Positions 38,145 through 50,900 of a stretch of 64,000 nucleotides of DNA are shown here, one piece after another (the first letter of the stretch is position 1; each line of letters begins with the position of its first letter). Where the stretch lies: the NCBI GenBank assembly GCA_037176905.1, contig JBBBWG010014557.1, positions 1 through 64,000 of the forward strand. Reading direction: 5' to 3'. This DNA comes from Azolla pinnata. Its lineage: Eukaryota; Streptophyta; Polypodiopsida; Salviniales; Salviniaceae. The position numbers and the translations under genes are program-made. The notes beneath the pieces are model-generated. The model searched no databases, was not told the origin of the DNA, and saw only the letters and a list, made by a program, of their open reading frames with translations.

Positions 38145-39799
38145 CTCTGTCTTGACCTCTGGAAAATCAGAGTGGGAGGGAGAATCGCCCACGTAGCCAT
38201 CAGAGTCGGAGAGAAGACATATCTATGGAAAGGGGGCCAATGTGAAATGCCTTCAAACTTCCCAATGCATTGCCGATTTCAATCATATAATGCATTTTGA
38301 TTTGTGGTCATGCATCGAACAATCACGGGGGAGTAATAACTTGCTCAGAACATCTAATCACAAAACGATCGGAATCAATGTTTGGTGCTTGACGTTATCA
38401 GGAGCAATCCTTCATTGATCGGGATCAGTCCCCTGATCGTAGCGATTCTCCATCACAACAGAGTAATAACTTATTCATATCCTCTGTTCACAGAACGAGC
38501 AGAATCGGTGTTTGATGCTTGAGGTTATCAGGGGCAATCCTTCATTGATCGGGATCGGTCCCATTGTTGTGGAGATTTCTCTTCTTCCTGCCCATTTTAC
38601 CATCATAAGCCACATGTTTCGACGCTTTGTTCACTTGTAGTTTTCTATCACCGTGCCAAACGACTCTTCCAATCTTCAATATTGTTCAAGCGAATGAGGA
38701 TCAGGAATATATGTCATCAATGTTTGGGTTGTGATCTCCCTCGTTTGTGCCAAAACATAGGCTCACGTTAGAGGCTATAAAATACAAAGTATGGATATCC
38801 CCTAAAGATAAAGAAAACACAAACTCTGAGCATTCCAATGGATGTCATGAAAACGATTGAATAAGTATTGGCTATAGGAAATCAACAATGTGCTTTAGAA
38901 AAAACCCATTATCGATGTTAGAACAAAGTGGTTTACAGAGACCAGATCTTACAAAACCCAGAGTGATACAGATCACTTCGAAAACCACAAATTTCCCGTC
39001 GTGTTTTCCTAACTCGCATAACACCATACAATTTCTTGATGGCATCATCCGTTAACCATCGCATGCTGGAGACATTGCTTGCCCTTGCAATCCCCATAAA
39101 CCGCCACATGATTCCTCATCGACATATGCATCGATATCACAAACTGTACATTCGTGTATAACTCCAGTAACACCACACGATTTTCTTGATGGCATTATAT
39201 ATCCATGACACACATGCTGTATACACACTTGCAACTCCGTATAAACCCCGCAAAATCATGTACGATATGTCCACATGCTGTACACCTTGCAACTTTTCTC
39301 CGTGTCGACCTCTTGAGTATGAATTTACAAGGAGACACTTGAAAACAGAAGCTCCAGCTCTTCAGGCTCTGAGAAAGATGATCTCGTCTGCATGATGCAC
39401 GCATGAACACGCATACGCATTAGCAATCATATATATGCATGTACTGTTAAAATAGCACAAGTGAATCTATAGTTTACCATGAATCTATATGCTGGCACAA
39501 GGGAATCTACCAGGCATATCGATCACTACTATAGTTTAGGGTTTATAGCTGGGCTAAGGCTTTAAGAATTGAGGTATTTAACCTTATCATCACATCAAGC
39601 ATGATCTAACAAATGTTGGATTTGAGGGTTTAGGGCTTATTTAACCTCATCATCGTGCATCAAGCATGATGCAAAGAATGACGTCTTATCTTTATCCATT
39701 TGATATACCAGCAGCACAATCTACACTGTTATGCCTTTATAGCCATTCTAATTCAGTTTTGCTTGTTTTCCGAAGTCCAGATTTTTTGAATGGCCTTCC
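38145..39799. other. Gene-poor stretch with two local duplications
   Basis: No supported gene. A 130-bp unit is duplicated in tandem at about 38331-38460 and 38461-38575 (both copies start gagtaataactt and contain caatccttcattgatcggga). A second, more diverged pair lies near 39015-39165 and 39168-39300, each with a cttgatggcat phrase. The left edge is the promoter of the zinc-finger gene. Confidence 0.6.
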
Positions 39800-40412
39800 C
39801 TAGGAACAACAAATGTTCCTGCATCGATTCGCATTCTTTCTACTCGCTAGCATCCTTTGCAAAACACCAGAAATTCTACTTCCATAACCAAGACCCTCTG
39901 CAAATACGCAGGCATCGATCACATACATTTTCTTTTTTCCGGACCGCTCTACTACATATTGCCCCATCAGTTCGCGATGCCATGCTGTGCATTCATACGC
40001 GAAGAGAACCGATTCACAACAAAAGAACAAGGCACGTGGGTGGCACAGGAGGAACTTGACAACAAAACGAGAGATCAACTACTTGCAGCATGATTCTAGT
40101 GCAACAAGACAGAGCTTGTGGAATTACCTCCGGCACAATGGAGAGGAGTTGCATGGCTTTTCCAAGGACACGGGTGCGGTGGCTGGCATAGCTGCTGGTG
40201 CTAGGCAGCAGCTTCATGCGCTGCATCTCGGCTTCCACGGATGCAGCCCTCCGTCTCCGCTGGCTATCGAGCCCCGGATTGGCATCGTGGCCATGGTGGT
40301 GGAGGAGGTGATGGTGGAGAAGCCCAATACCAGCAGCAGAAGCAGTAGCAGCAACGCCGCCATCGCCATCTTTTCCTTTCCCTGCGACAGCCCCGCTAGA
40401 GGTTTGCTGCAT
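39800..40412 (-). CDS. Tentative small gene, unrecognised
   Basis: A plausible two-exon model: 40412-40128 and 39895-39800, joined in phase 0 by a GT-AG intron (GAG|GTAATT ... GCAGAG|GGT). It gives 126 aa; an upstream in-frame ATG at 40508 would add 32 residues but lies in GA-rich leader-like sequence. The product has a Gln/Ser/Gly-rich start, a His-rich patch (HHHLLHHHGHD), a basic stretch (QRRRR) and a C-terminal block LGKAMQLLSIVPEGLGYG, SRISGVLQRMLASRK and a Cys-containing tail. I recognise no family. The GC-richer coding-like composition stands out from its AT-rich surroundings. Confidence 0.4.
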
Positions 40413-40512
40413 CTTTCGACCGCTCTCGATCTCGATCTCGATCTCGCTCTCGCCCTCTGTGTTTCGGTTTTCCCTCGCTTCGTATCTCGTTCTCTCTCTC
40501 TCCGTCATCTCT

Positions 40513-41925
40513 CCGTCTATCCGCCGTCTCTCTTGACGGCAACATAACAAACAAAGTTCAGAATCTTGCAGTACCTCCCATATTTCTCCAGTTTAGGGTT
40601 TTGGGGTTGGGTTCCAGATAACCCTAAAATTGATCTCCATAGGTTTTAGTGCCATCCTCGGAGCAATAATAATATAAGGTCTGATTAATGGAGGAGTCCT
40701 GCTACTGGAACATGTCTTGCAATGTGATCGTCGCGTCTGACTCGGGTCGATTGTTTTGAATGCTTGTACATTCGTTCCTCCTCGAGCTTTCATACGAATG
40801 ATGCCGAATAATTGTTCGCGTCCCTTCATCTCCGAGTAAAGTTTTGTTAGTTATTGCCAAGAAGCATTCGGGATCTTGTCTTCTTGATCATACTTGTTGG
40901 ATTGAGCTCAATTGCCTCGTGGCCACGGACTTTCGAGTGTGTCGAATGTGTTAGGAAGATTTTGGGGGTAGTTTGTTTGCCTTGTTGAATTCACATATTC
41001 TTGTGTGTACCTTGTTACCTAATGCAAAACAACGTGTTGAACTCTTGCTTGTTTGGTTCATGCCAATGTTCTTGTAATAGCTCATCAAACCATCGATGAT
41101 GTTTAACTTGACGCCGATCTTCTATGTTTCCATTTTTTCTTTTATTGCCGGTGACAAGCCGTAGTAACTCACCTTTGTATGATAAATGGGGTTCTTGCAC
41201 GAGGTGCATTGCACTCTACGAATCTAGAAGGAATTGTCGAAGCACCAATCGATCTCTAACGATTTCGTCATCAAAATTGGCCACGGTCGTTGTAGCCCAA
41301 CGACCTTCTTCAGTATTGTCGTCACGCCTACACACTCAACATCTACTCTAGAAAGGCATTAGCGCTCTTGGGATTTCAATCTCATATACACTACTCCACT
41401 CGCGTGAGTGAACACATTTACTGCATTCTATCGTCAGTACAATTGGAATTTGATGTTCATCGGGACCTATCCATGTTATAACAAGATCAGTCAAAGTTTA
41501 CGTAACCTACCTTTGATGTTCATCGGATGTCTTGATCAGAAATGTCAGCTCCAGATCCTGGAATTGTAATCAAATCATGAAGTGTAACATGTAACAGAAT
41601 ACGTGCTCTACTTTCTTTTGCTTCCAGAATTGAAATCCAAATACAAGTGAAGAATAACAACTGCATGTGATTCTCTGGTTCGTTTTTCTCTTCCCCGTCC
41701 GCAGACAGACAGATCCATCCATGGCTCTCTCTCTCAGAAACCCATTCCTTCCCAGGCCCTGGAAGCCATGGCGTTTCGCTCGTGTCGTCCGAGCTTTTCC
41801 TCGTCCGCGATGACATTCTGCCATGGCCGTTGCACAACCAAACAGGCTCTCCACACAGCGCGCTAATTCTTTCTCACTTTCTTGCTTCCGCTGCTTCGCC
41901 AAAGTTGCAGGAAGGAATTTCTAGT
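40513..41925. other. Intergenic region upstream of the filamin-repeat gene
   Basis: This should contain the promoter and 5' leader of the plus-strand filamin-repeat gene and, on the left, that of the tentative minus-strand gene. A short ORF starting with ATG at about 41768 ends before the assigned start at 41926, so it would be an upstream ORF. No other feature is seen. Confidence 0.5.
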
Positions 41926-44900
41926 ATGAGAATCGTTTTATGGCAGAGAGAGTTCTTCCTGGTCTTCCTGTCAGGTATCCTTCTGCTTCTTCTTCTTCTT
42001 CTTCTCCTTCTTAATGTCCTCAAAGTCGGGGCGTGCATTTTCCTCTTTTTCCGTCACAGCATGTTCTGCCCAATCTCCTGCATTACATTTCAAAGTTATA
42101 TGGAGTCGTCTGAAATTATATATCGGTTTCTCGCAAGTTCCCCCACGAAATCCCAAAGTTATGCTGTAAAAAATATTGTAGCCTTCTGTTGCACGAAGGG
42201 TGAAGAAGGGGCTAGTGTTAGTTTCTCTCCCAAATCCCACATTGTTCTCCTAGACGTTGCCAGGCCTCCTACTTGCTGTTGGTCAAGTGCTAGACATGGA
42301 CAAAAAAAGGATTGCAATTCTGGAAATTCACTAAAAGTTCATTCGAATGCCAACGGATGGTGCCTTCCAAGTTAGTTTACAGATGAATGTCAGTCTTTTT
42401 CCTTGTATTTATTCAAAACGGAGACCTTGCATGCATGCTACGTGATCAATGCATCCCCAGAGCCTTCTTGTAGCAGTTCAGCTGGATTGGTTCTTTAAAG
42501 ACTAGACATTTAAAGCTCCCCAGAGTAGCTGGATTGGGCCTATTAAGACTAGACAGCTACAGCTCCCCAGAGTAGCTGGATTGTATCTATTAAGATTAGA
42601 CAGATGAAGCTCCCACAATCAGTCATATTCCAGCCAATGGTATAGCCTAATTGCTAAAACTGTGAGGGTTACTCATTCTTCAAAGGTGGGACTTTTTCTG
42701 TAATAACAGAATCTTTTCAGCATGTATTGGTGTAATCCTCATTTCTGGACGCTAAGTCGGTTCACTTGTGCAAGTTAGATTCGATTCACTTGAGCTGATA
42801 TACCGTGTAGAAAGTATCCAACCATTTGAATTGGATTCCATGAAATCTCAAAGATTCACGCTTGTTCTAGGACTATTTCATGCTAAGTATCTAACCTGCA
42901 AAGATAAAGTTTCTGTAGTATGAGAATCTAATTTTAGTACAATGGCAAAGTATTGATAAGGAGAGGGTCTTGTAACTGGTATGAAAAGAGTTAAAGAACC
43001 GTCATGGTATTGAAGGGAAGATATTAGTAAACATGGACTCAAGATTTATATGATTTTGATGCTAATAGGGTTTGAAATGGTGTTAAGGTAATGACAACGC
43101 CGTTTATGCATAACAGCAGTGGCTATATGATTATGGAGGCCAAACCTCTTTAATTTGATTTTATTGGCATGAAGATGGTTAAAAATTCCCAACTAGTGTT
43201 AATGCTCAACTTATTGAACATGTTTCCTATAAATCAATTAGGCCCCATAATCCTTCCAAAATTAAAAAGCTCAGGCAATCACATTGGTTTGATACTCTTT
43301 TCCTGTTTGATGATAATTGGAGAATTCTTGAGTGTCTTCTTTTATATACACTGATAGATTTATCAGTGTTGCAGGTTTTTATACATGCTTAACAGCAGAC
43401 ACATTTTTTCCAGATGAGTCACTACCACCGCCACCACCTGAATTTATACCTGTATTTCCATCACCACCACCCCCTCCACCACCACCCCCATTACCACATG
43501 TAGCCCCAACAGGTATTCATTAATAAGAGAAAATTTGTGAGTATGTTAGAGTCTAAATATATATCTTTTATTTAAGTGTTATTTTTGCAGATTATCTTGT
43601 CAGCCCCAAATGCTCCAGATTCCTAAATCTTGGTGACAAGCCGAAAATAATGAAAATGGGTGAACCTTTGACTTTGGTTTTTATGTCGTTGATTATGGCA
43701 TGTGAAGATATTATTTGCACAAAAATGTATAATGCAAGTTGTAGTCCTCAAAAATGTCCAAGGTGTAAATCATATTCCGGCCCTGGAGATCATTTTAAAG
43801 TACAGGTTGAGGATACAAATGGAACAGATGTAGGAATTGTATGCAATGTAAGGAAAATGTTTTCTGTCTATGGGATAAGTTGCATAGGGCGAAATGGCTT
43901 TGCTAATCTGACGCGAAGCTATGTTGTAAGGGTCTATGCTCGACAATCAAATGGAACCATGGTGACTATCGAAAATGTAGCAACAGTAGTTTTGGGAGCA
44001 GGTACATTGTTTTTCTCAGTCTCTACACTAATTTAATATTGTTTTCAACTTGTTATTTAGCTTCTTTGTTCATATGAAACATCAATCTTATTACGATGTA
44101 GGTGATGCATCGATAGTCAATAGTGGTCCAGGGTATTGGCCCACTGGTAATGGACTCATGGTTGGATCCCTGTCTAGTTTCATATTCCCAGTGAAAGATA
44201 ATTACAATAATATTAAAAAGGATCTCTCAGGTGGAGCCACAACTTCAGATCTCAACCAATTTGAGGTGAAGTACTCTAGTTATGTAAAGGCATTTAACTT
44301 GACATACGATCAAAAAAGTGGATATGCCAATATCAGCTTTATTCCTACTAAAGTAGGGAATTGGACATTATCCATTGGGAGAATCGGCAAAGGATACATA
44401 TTGGGTTCTCCATACTTATTCAATGTTGCTACATCAGGTATATTCTGTTGCAAATACTTGAAAGCATGAAAACATTTGATTGTGCTCTTTTGTGATGATG
44501 TTTAAAATGGTACTAGTAATTTTAGTTTCAGAAGTTTTTTTCCAATAGTCTGATCTCTAGGGAGTACTACCAGAAGAGTCCAATGAGTAATCCATATCAT
44601 GTCTTAGAGCGTTAGAAATTACAATCACCATCCTAATTAAAATTTCATGCTATATATGCATGGAATAATAATTATAGACAATGTAAATGGCCTCAGGGTT
44701 CTGTATCAACAGGTTTGACATACAAACGAGGCTTTTTACTCTTGTTTGATACACTGTTAACATCCACTCTCACTTGAAGGCTATGTTTTCATTGGGCACA
44801 AAAATAAGGAGGGCCGTAAGTTTGTTTTACGAAATCACTATTGCTGCTATAATCTTGATAACCATGAACTAAATCATATATGCATTCATGATCAGGTATC

Positions 44901-47900
44901 TAATAAAAAGTTAGTTAATGATTTCTAAGATGACTGCAACCAGCTTGTCTGACCCTAATTTGCAGGTCCCATAAACTCCGAAAACTGTCTGGCCTCATGG
45001 TCTTCGGGGAGTACTACAAAAATGGCTGGAGAGCTTGGTTACATCACCATTTACCTGAAGGATGCTTACAACAATACAGTAGACATCTCAACTGGATGGT
45101 CGGATACAAAGAATTTCAACTTAACTTTGATGAGTAAGATGGGACAAATATGTAAAACCTGTACTCTTTTAACAGCTGTCCCAGGGGCTGGATATGAGAC
45201 TGCAATTATTAATGCTACTATAGCAGGGTATTACAACCTAAACATATCTGATGGTCACAAAGTCGTATTGGGTTCTCCCATAAGTTTTACTGTCATTGCA
45301 GGTATATGCATGTTTTAAATACTTACTCCCCAATCAGATTGCCATTGATGTAACTCCTTGTCCTGCAAAGAAAGCTAGATCTAAGACATCTTTATTAGAT
45401 CTAAGACAAATGAAGCCTCAAATCCCTTCATTTATTAGATCTATGTGGAGAAATCCTATTGAATTCTTGCTACTTGTTATTACATATTCTCAGAGGAGTC
45501 ACTTCCCTTAGTGTATGACTACATTTTGTGCATTGGTAATTGTTGATGCGTATGCTGGTTTGTAACTGTATGTCGGTTCCTGTAACTTCATACCGTGGTA
45601 AAAGTAAAGACTATTTATTTAGTACCGGCAGAATTTGAAACATGCTTTATATTTTTCTAGGATTGATATCAGTCAAGAATTGCCATGTCTTCTGGCTAAA
45701 CAATACCAATATATTTAAGGCAGGAGATCAAGCTATTTTGATTGTTCTTGTCATGGACTCGTACAGAAACAATATCAGTGATGTTACAGGAAGGAAAATA
45801 TTATACCACTTTAATGTTTTCTCTAACAATAGTCTCAACGAGATCTATTATTACAATGCTAATTTCTCTTTTGATATGATTCCTGGATATGAAAGAATCG
45901 GTTTTTATCCAACAAAAAGTGGTCGTTTTGTTGTTCATGTTACATACAATGATGGTGAACTTCTAGGATCTCCACTCAACTTTACGGTGACACCAGGTAC
46001 CTTTTATGATTTGTGGTTTAGACAACTGTTTTTTTTACCCCCAAATAGATGCATCTTTGTATTAAGAAACAATAAAATGAGAAGGAAAGTTCTATAACAC
46101 AATCATCTGAAATATTTCAATATACAATCTGAATGTGTATTCTCATCACCTGTGTCTGCAACGATCTTACTGCTCTTCTTGTAATCGGCTTATTGTGGTC
46201 TAGGTCATTGCTTTACAAATTAATCTATGAAAAATTATTGCCAGGGCATTTCTTGTTAAACTGCCTTTATCATTTGGTTTATGAAACATCATCTCAACCT
46301 CTAGTCTGCTTGCCTTGGTTCACAAATATAATTTATGAAAATAGTCCAGATGAAGTAAAATATCATTTATTATTCTATGAGGTATTTGATCAACATCACA
46401 GGTGCCTTTTATCTCTACTGTTTGCTATCTATGTATAGTTTTGTACTCCTTTTTGAGCGGAGAATGTCTATGATGATCCCTGTACGGATGCTAAATAACA
46501 ACAGGATATTGCTGCAAAAGTGCATTGAAAGAAACTGGACACATACTCAAAGCCAGAATCACAAATTCTGTAGTGCTCTTAGTGTGCTTGTGGTTCACTA
46601 CTTGTTCATTCTGCAATTAACAATTTGCTCGTCAGTCCAGGTCATAGGATTATGGGGGATGTCCACCATTCCTCTTATGCTATATGATGCTGGCCTCTCT
46701 CACTTTATCTGAATAAAAAGCCAGTATGCATTCCTAATGGGTTGTTAGAGGTTGTGGCTGACATGTTTGGAGTTAAACAAGGATGTGCACGATCACTCTT
46801 TGGGCGTTGTATAAACATAAGGTAGTTCAGGAGCAGGCTTTGATATTCCCATTTCCTGATAACACCATGGAATTATGGAGGTATCTGAATGCTTTTAATT
46901 CATTATGTAAGACAGGTTTGTTGGTAAACCCTCATAAACTTTTATTAATGGTGGCTAACACCACTACAAATGGGTAGTGAGATCAGAACCAGGATTCCTC
47001 TTGGGAGAAAGAAAGAAAGTTATATTATTGTCTTTTAAGAGGTCAACATGTCCTATAAGACTGAACAAGAAGATACAACGTCAAGTGTTTCCATGTCTCA
47101 GTGCTTGGCTTGCTGTACTTACTAGTTTGGTTTTTTCTCGAAGAAGACACCATCTAAAAATTTTAATCTTTGTTTGGTCTTATGGTCCATTTTGGCCACT
47201 AATGGGTCTTTCAGTTTATTTTTCATTGAGGGTATCGTTAATATAACTGGATCTAGTCTTTCTACATTAAAACATATGCGGTTTCTTCTTCTTAAGTATT
47301 TGCCAATGCTATGATTGTTGCCATTTCTTCTCTATCCACTTTCGATACTGAAACTCTGTTTTGTGTGAAAATATGCCATTCTGTTTTCTGTGGTATCATT
47401 TCTTCTATTTGGGTACTTTAGTTTCATACAATGGTCTCAATGCGTTTATAGGTGTTCTCTCCATAGCACACTGTCAAGGTTTTTGGCTCAACAATGTGAG
47501 CATATTTACAGCTGGAGAAAAAGCGACTCTGCTAGTGTCTCTCATGGATTCTTATGATAATAACATCATTTCTATCTCATCAAACTTGAATTTATCTACA
47601 CTTTTTTTCGATACCACTGGTCGGCAACTTTTCTTCAAAGTAGAGCAGATATATAATGGAAACTCCAGTTACCTACTGATTAGTTTCAATACATCAATTT
47701 CAAATGATTTACTACTTCAAGTAGGAAAGGGAAATGTGCAGATTTCTGGCTCTCCTTTTCTCTTACATGTGGATCCAGGTGAACCCTTCTTCATTAGCCG
47801 TTTTATGTAACTAACAACCTGTTTTCAGTGAGAACAAAGTATTTAGCTCACCTATATAGCACCTATAGAGGAAGATTCATGAAATTGATGTGCACTTCTA

Positions 47901-50900
47901 ATTATTGATATAATTTGATATGTAATTGGCCAGAAGGAATCTTATTTTCTTTTTTCTTTTTACCAAAAGAGAATTCTTTCATTGATTACTTACTGAAGAA
48001 GAATTTCTTATGTTGAATGTTTGCATCCATTTTCTAGCTGATTTTGAAGCATATTTGTAATCGTGAAGTTATTGAGGAGAACGCTTATATGGAACAGTAG
48101 ATTTAAGAAACCCTAGAACATTGCGTTCATCTAATTTCTTGCTAATTATCTCTTTTTATTGGTTTTTTTCAATGCTATGTTTGCATTAGTTTCCACATTT
48201 TTTCTGCATGTACCATTGAAACCCAATAAACATATAACCATGTATGTATCTTATTCTCCAAAAGGTAGATTACTATGAACGAAAGATTGAGAAGATAATG
48301 TACATACACCTTCTATGTGGTGCTTTCAGTATGACACCCTACTTAACTCAGATATCATTATTATATTATATGCTGAGCATGAAAAGTAGGTGAGGTTAGT
48401 CCTCTACAAATTGTTCATTCAATATCTCTTTCAAAGGCGCTTTCTGTCTCTCTGCAGACATACCATCTTATATGATTCAGACAGTAACTATATCTGCATC
48501 GTCGGCCAAGAACCAAGGTTCTCTCAAAGAGGGCAACGGTCTTCTTTTTAACTCAATGCGAGTTAAAGTCTTTTGTCTCCTTGTATGATGATAAATAGCA
48601 TAATAGCGTCGATTGTAGAGTAGATTTGACCAAAGGGTCCATTGCAATATTAATTTCTGATCTAACAAACCAAGAGTTATAATGAAATAATGTTTGTGTA
48701 AGTTTCACTTGTATTGGGTTTTTGGAGAATGTGTAACTTGTCTCTTTTTTTGGTTGTTCAACAGGAAATATCTTTCCAAGCTACTGTCAAGGATTTTGGG
48801 TAAATAACATAAATACCTTCAGTGTTGGAAGCACAGCAGTGTTTAGTGTCATGTTTAAGGATTCATACAATAACACAAAAAATGCCTCCGATATAACTTG
48901 GGTCAACATATCTGCGACAATTGAAAATGGAGGAGCAGCAGTGAATTTCTCTGTTCTAAACATTTCAGCAGAAACGGGTTCAGTATTTGCAAACATTTAT
49001 TTCACTTCATTTACATATGGAGCTATGTTTCTACATGTAAAAGTTGATCAAAGTGAAATAGCTGGATCACCATACGCTTTCAAGATGCTGCCTGGTACAA
49101 CGTCTTTGGGTTTTTCCAGCAGTCACTAAGAACTATGTAAAATTTGTTTGTATAACATCTTGAAAAATCAGTTCTAAAGCTTCTTCTCTGGAGCATCTCG
49201 GGAAACCAATGGAAAGGGTAGGATTTCCTTGCTTCTTGGCTGTTTTCATGCTTTGATTTACTTCTTGGAGACAATATGGTGGCACACCCTTATGAGGAAC
49301 TACACAATACTTCTCATGCACAGTTCCTCTTATATTGAGTGGGACAACCAAGAACATCAGGCGACTTGTCAAATCTGTTTTGGGATGAGAAGTTATCTTG
49401 ATGGTGTTGATGGTTCACCAGCCTGGATGTACCTATGGTTTATTCTCATTGGTTCTACCCCTAAATGGAACAGTAAGCGCTCAACCAGCACTCTCTGGAG
49501 TCATATACTTGTGGAAATTGTTTATCCAATACAATGTCTTTTGAGGTTTTTTTGGGGTTAGGCTCTTGTGGTTTTTTCTGCTTAACCCCTCACTTTAACT
49601 CATTTGTCCTTGGTCAGAGTCATCTAATCATTTACTAGAGGATTGCACCAACATCCTGAGTTTGCTGTATCAACTGCATTTTTGCCGAGCATTCATTGAA
49701 CCATTGTGTGTTGGGATATCTTTGTTTCTTCAACTCAACACAATGCACTTCTAATCAGGTTTGGACATCTCCATAAACCCTTCTAGTCCAGCTCTTCAAC
49801 ATGATCTAGGTTATCTGCTTTTCTGCCTAAGCATGGTGTAGATGCAAATTCAGGTCTGCCTCCGCAGCCAAGTCGACTCACAAAATTGTCCATTGAAAGG
49901 TGGAATCAACAAGAACAGGCTTCTGCATTCTTTTAACGCCTGAAAAGTAGATTACAAATTTTTTCTATTTATCCTTATGAATCGTTTTTCAAGCAGTAGT
50001 GGCTTTTTCTTTGGAAATGAAGGGTATTTATTTATTTATTTTCAAAACGGGAAGAGGAGGAAAATGATTTCAATAAAGCCATGCATATACATCACAGACT
50101 AACAATTTTACTGAAGATATTACATACAGGACCTATTTATGCATCAAACTGTAGGGGCACTTGGTCTACTCAGAGCAGAGAATTCCAAGCGGGCACTTAT
50201 CCACGTTTCATTGTTTACTTTGTGGATTCTTTCAATAACACCATTACTCCAAAGTTCATGCAGACAAATTATCTTGATTTTAAAGCCTATGCTAAGAACC
50301 TTAGAGGAGAGGTTGTGGATTTATTTAACTTGACTTCTATTCAAGATAGTCAAAATGGATTTGAGGCTTTGGAGTTCATGACTTCTACTGCTGGAAATTT
50401 TTCCCTTTACGTGAGTTACAATGCAACCAGTATTGGTGGATCTCCTTTTCCTTATTCAGTAGTGCCAGGTAAAGCTTTGCACCATATATCTGTGTTAATA
50501 TGAAAGCTTTTCTTTATGTGATTCATAAGCATTATAAGACGTCTCTTTAAAGTTTTGATGTGTGTTGATAAATATGCATGTCACATCCAAATGTACCGTT
50601 AGCTTAATAGAAGTATGTAGCAAAAATAAAATCCTATATTCATCAATTTAAAGCTGATTCAGAAAGCCTTCCATGTGATTCCTTTGTGTTTACACTGGGC
50701 AGCAACACAGTAAAATACCTTATGAATAGTGCATCTCTGGTGGGTAATCTAGGTAGTTTAGGTCTTCACCGTTAATAAACCCTGTACTCAAGTACTCCGT
50801 TGTCTGTTATGTGAGTTTCACATTGTTGAACATCACTTTAAGTTTAGTACACAAGCTTTCATAGCAGAGGGTGGGACTTAATATATTGATGGTTTACAAA

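Noticed and set aside
39987-40547. A 186-codon plus-strand ORF
   Set aside because: It is antisense to the better-supported minus-strand frame. Its later part is Leu/Ser-rich from a CT-rich leader, and it lacks a recognisable domain.
46133-46712. Several 85-111 codon plus-strand ORFs in the filamin-gene intron
   Set aside because: AT-rich composition, no filamin or LINE motif in them, and no acceptor-donor pair in phase 1-1.
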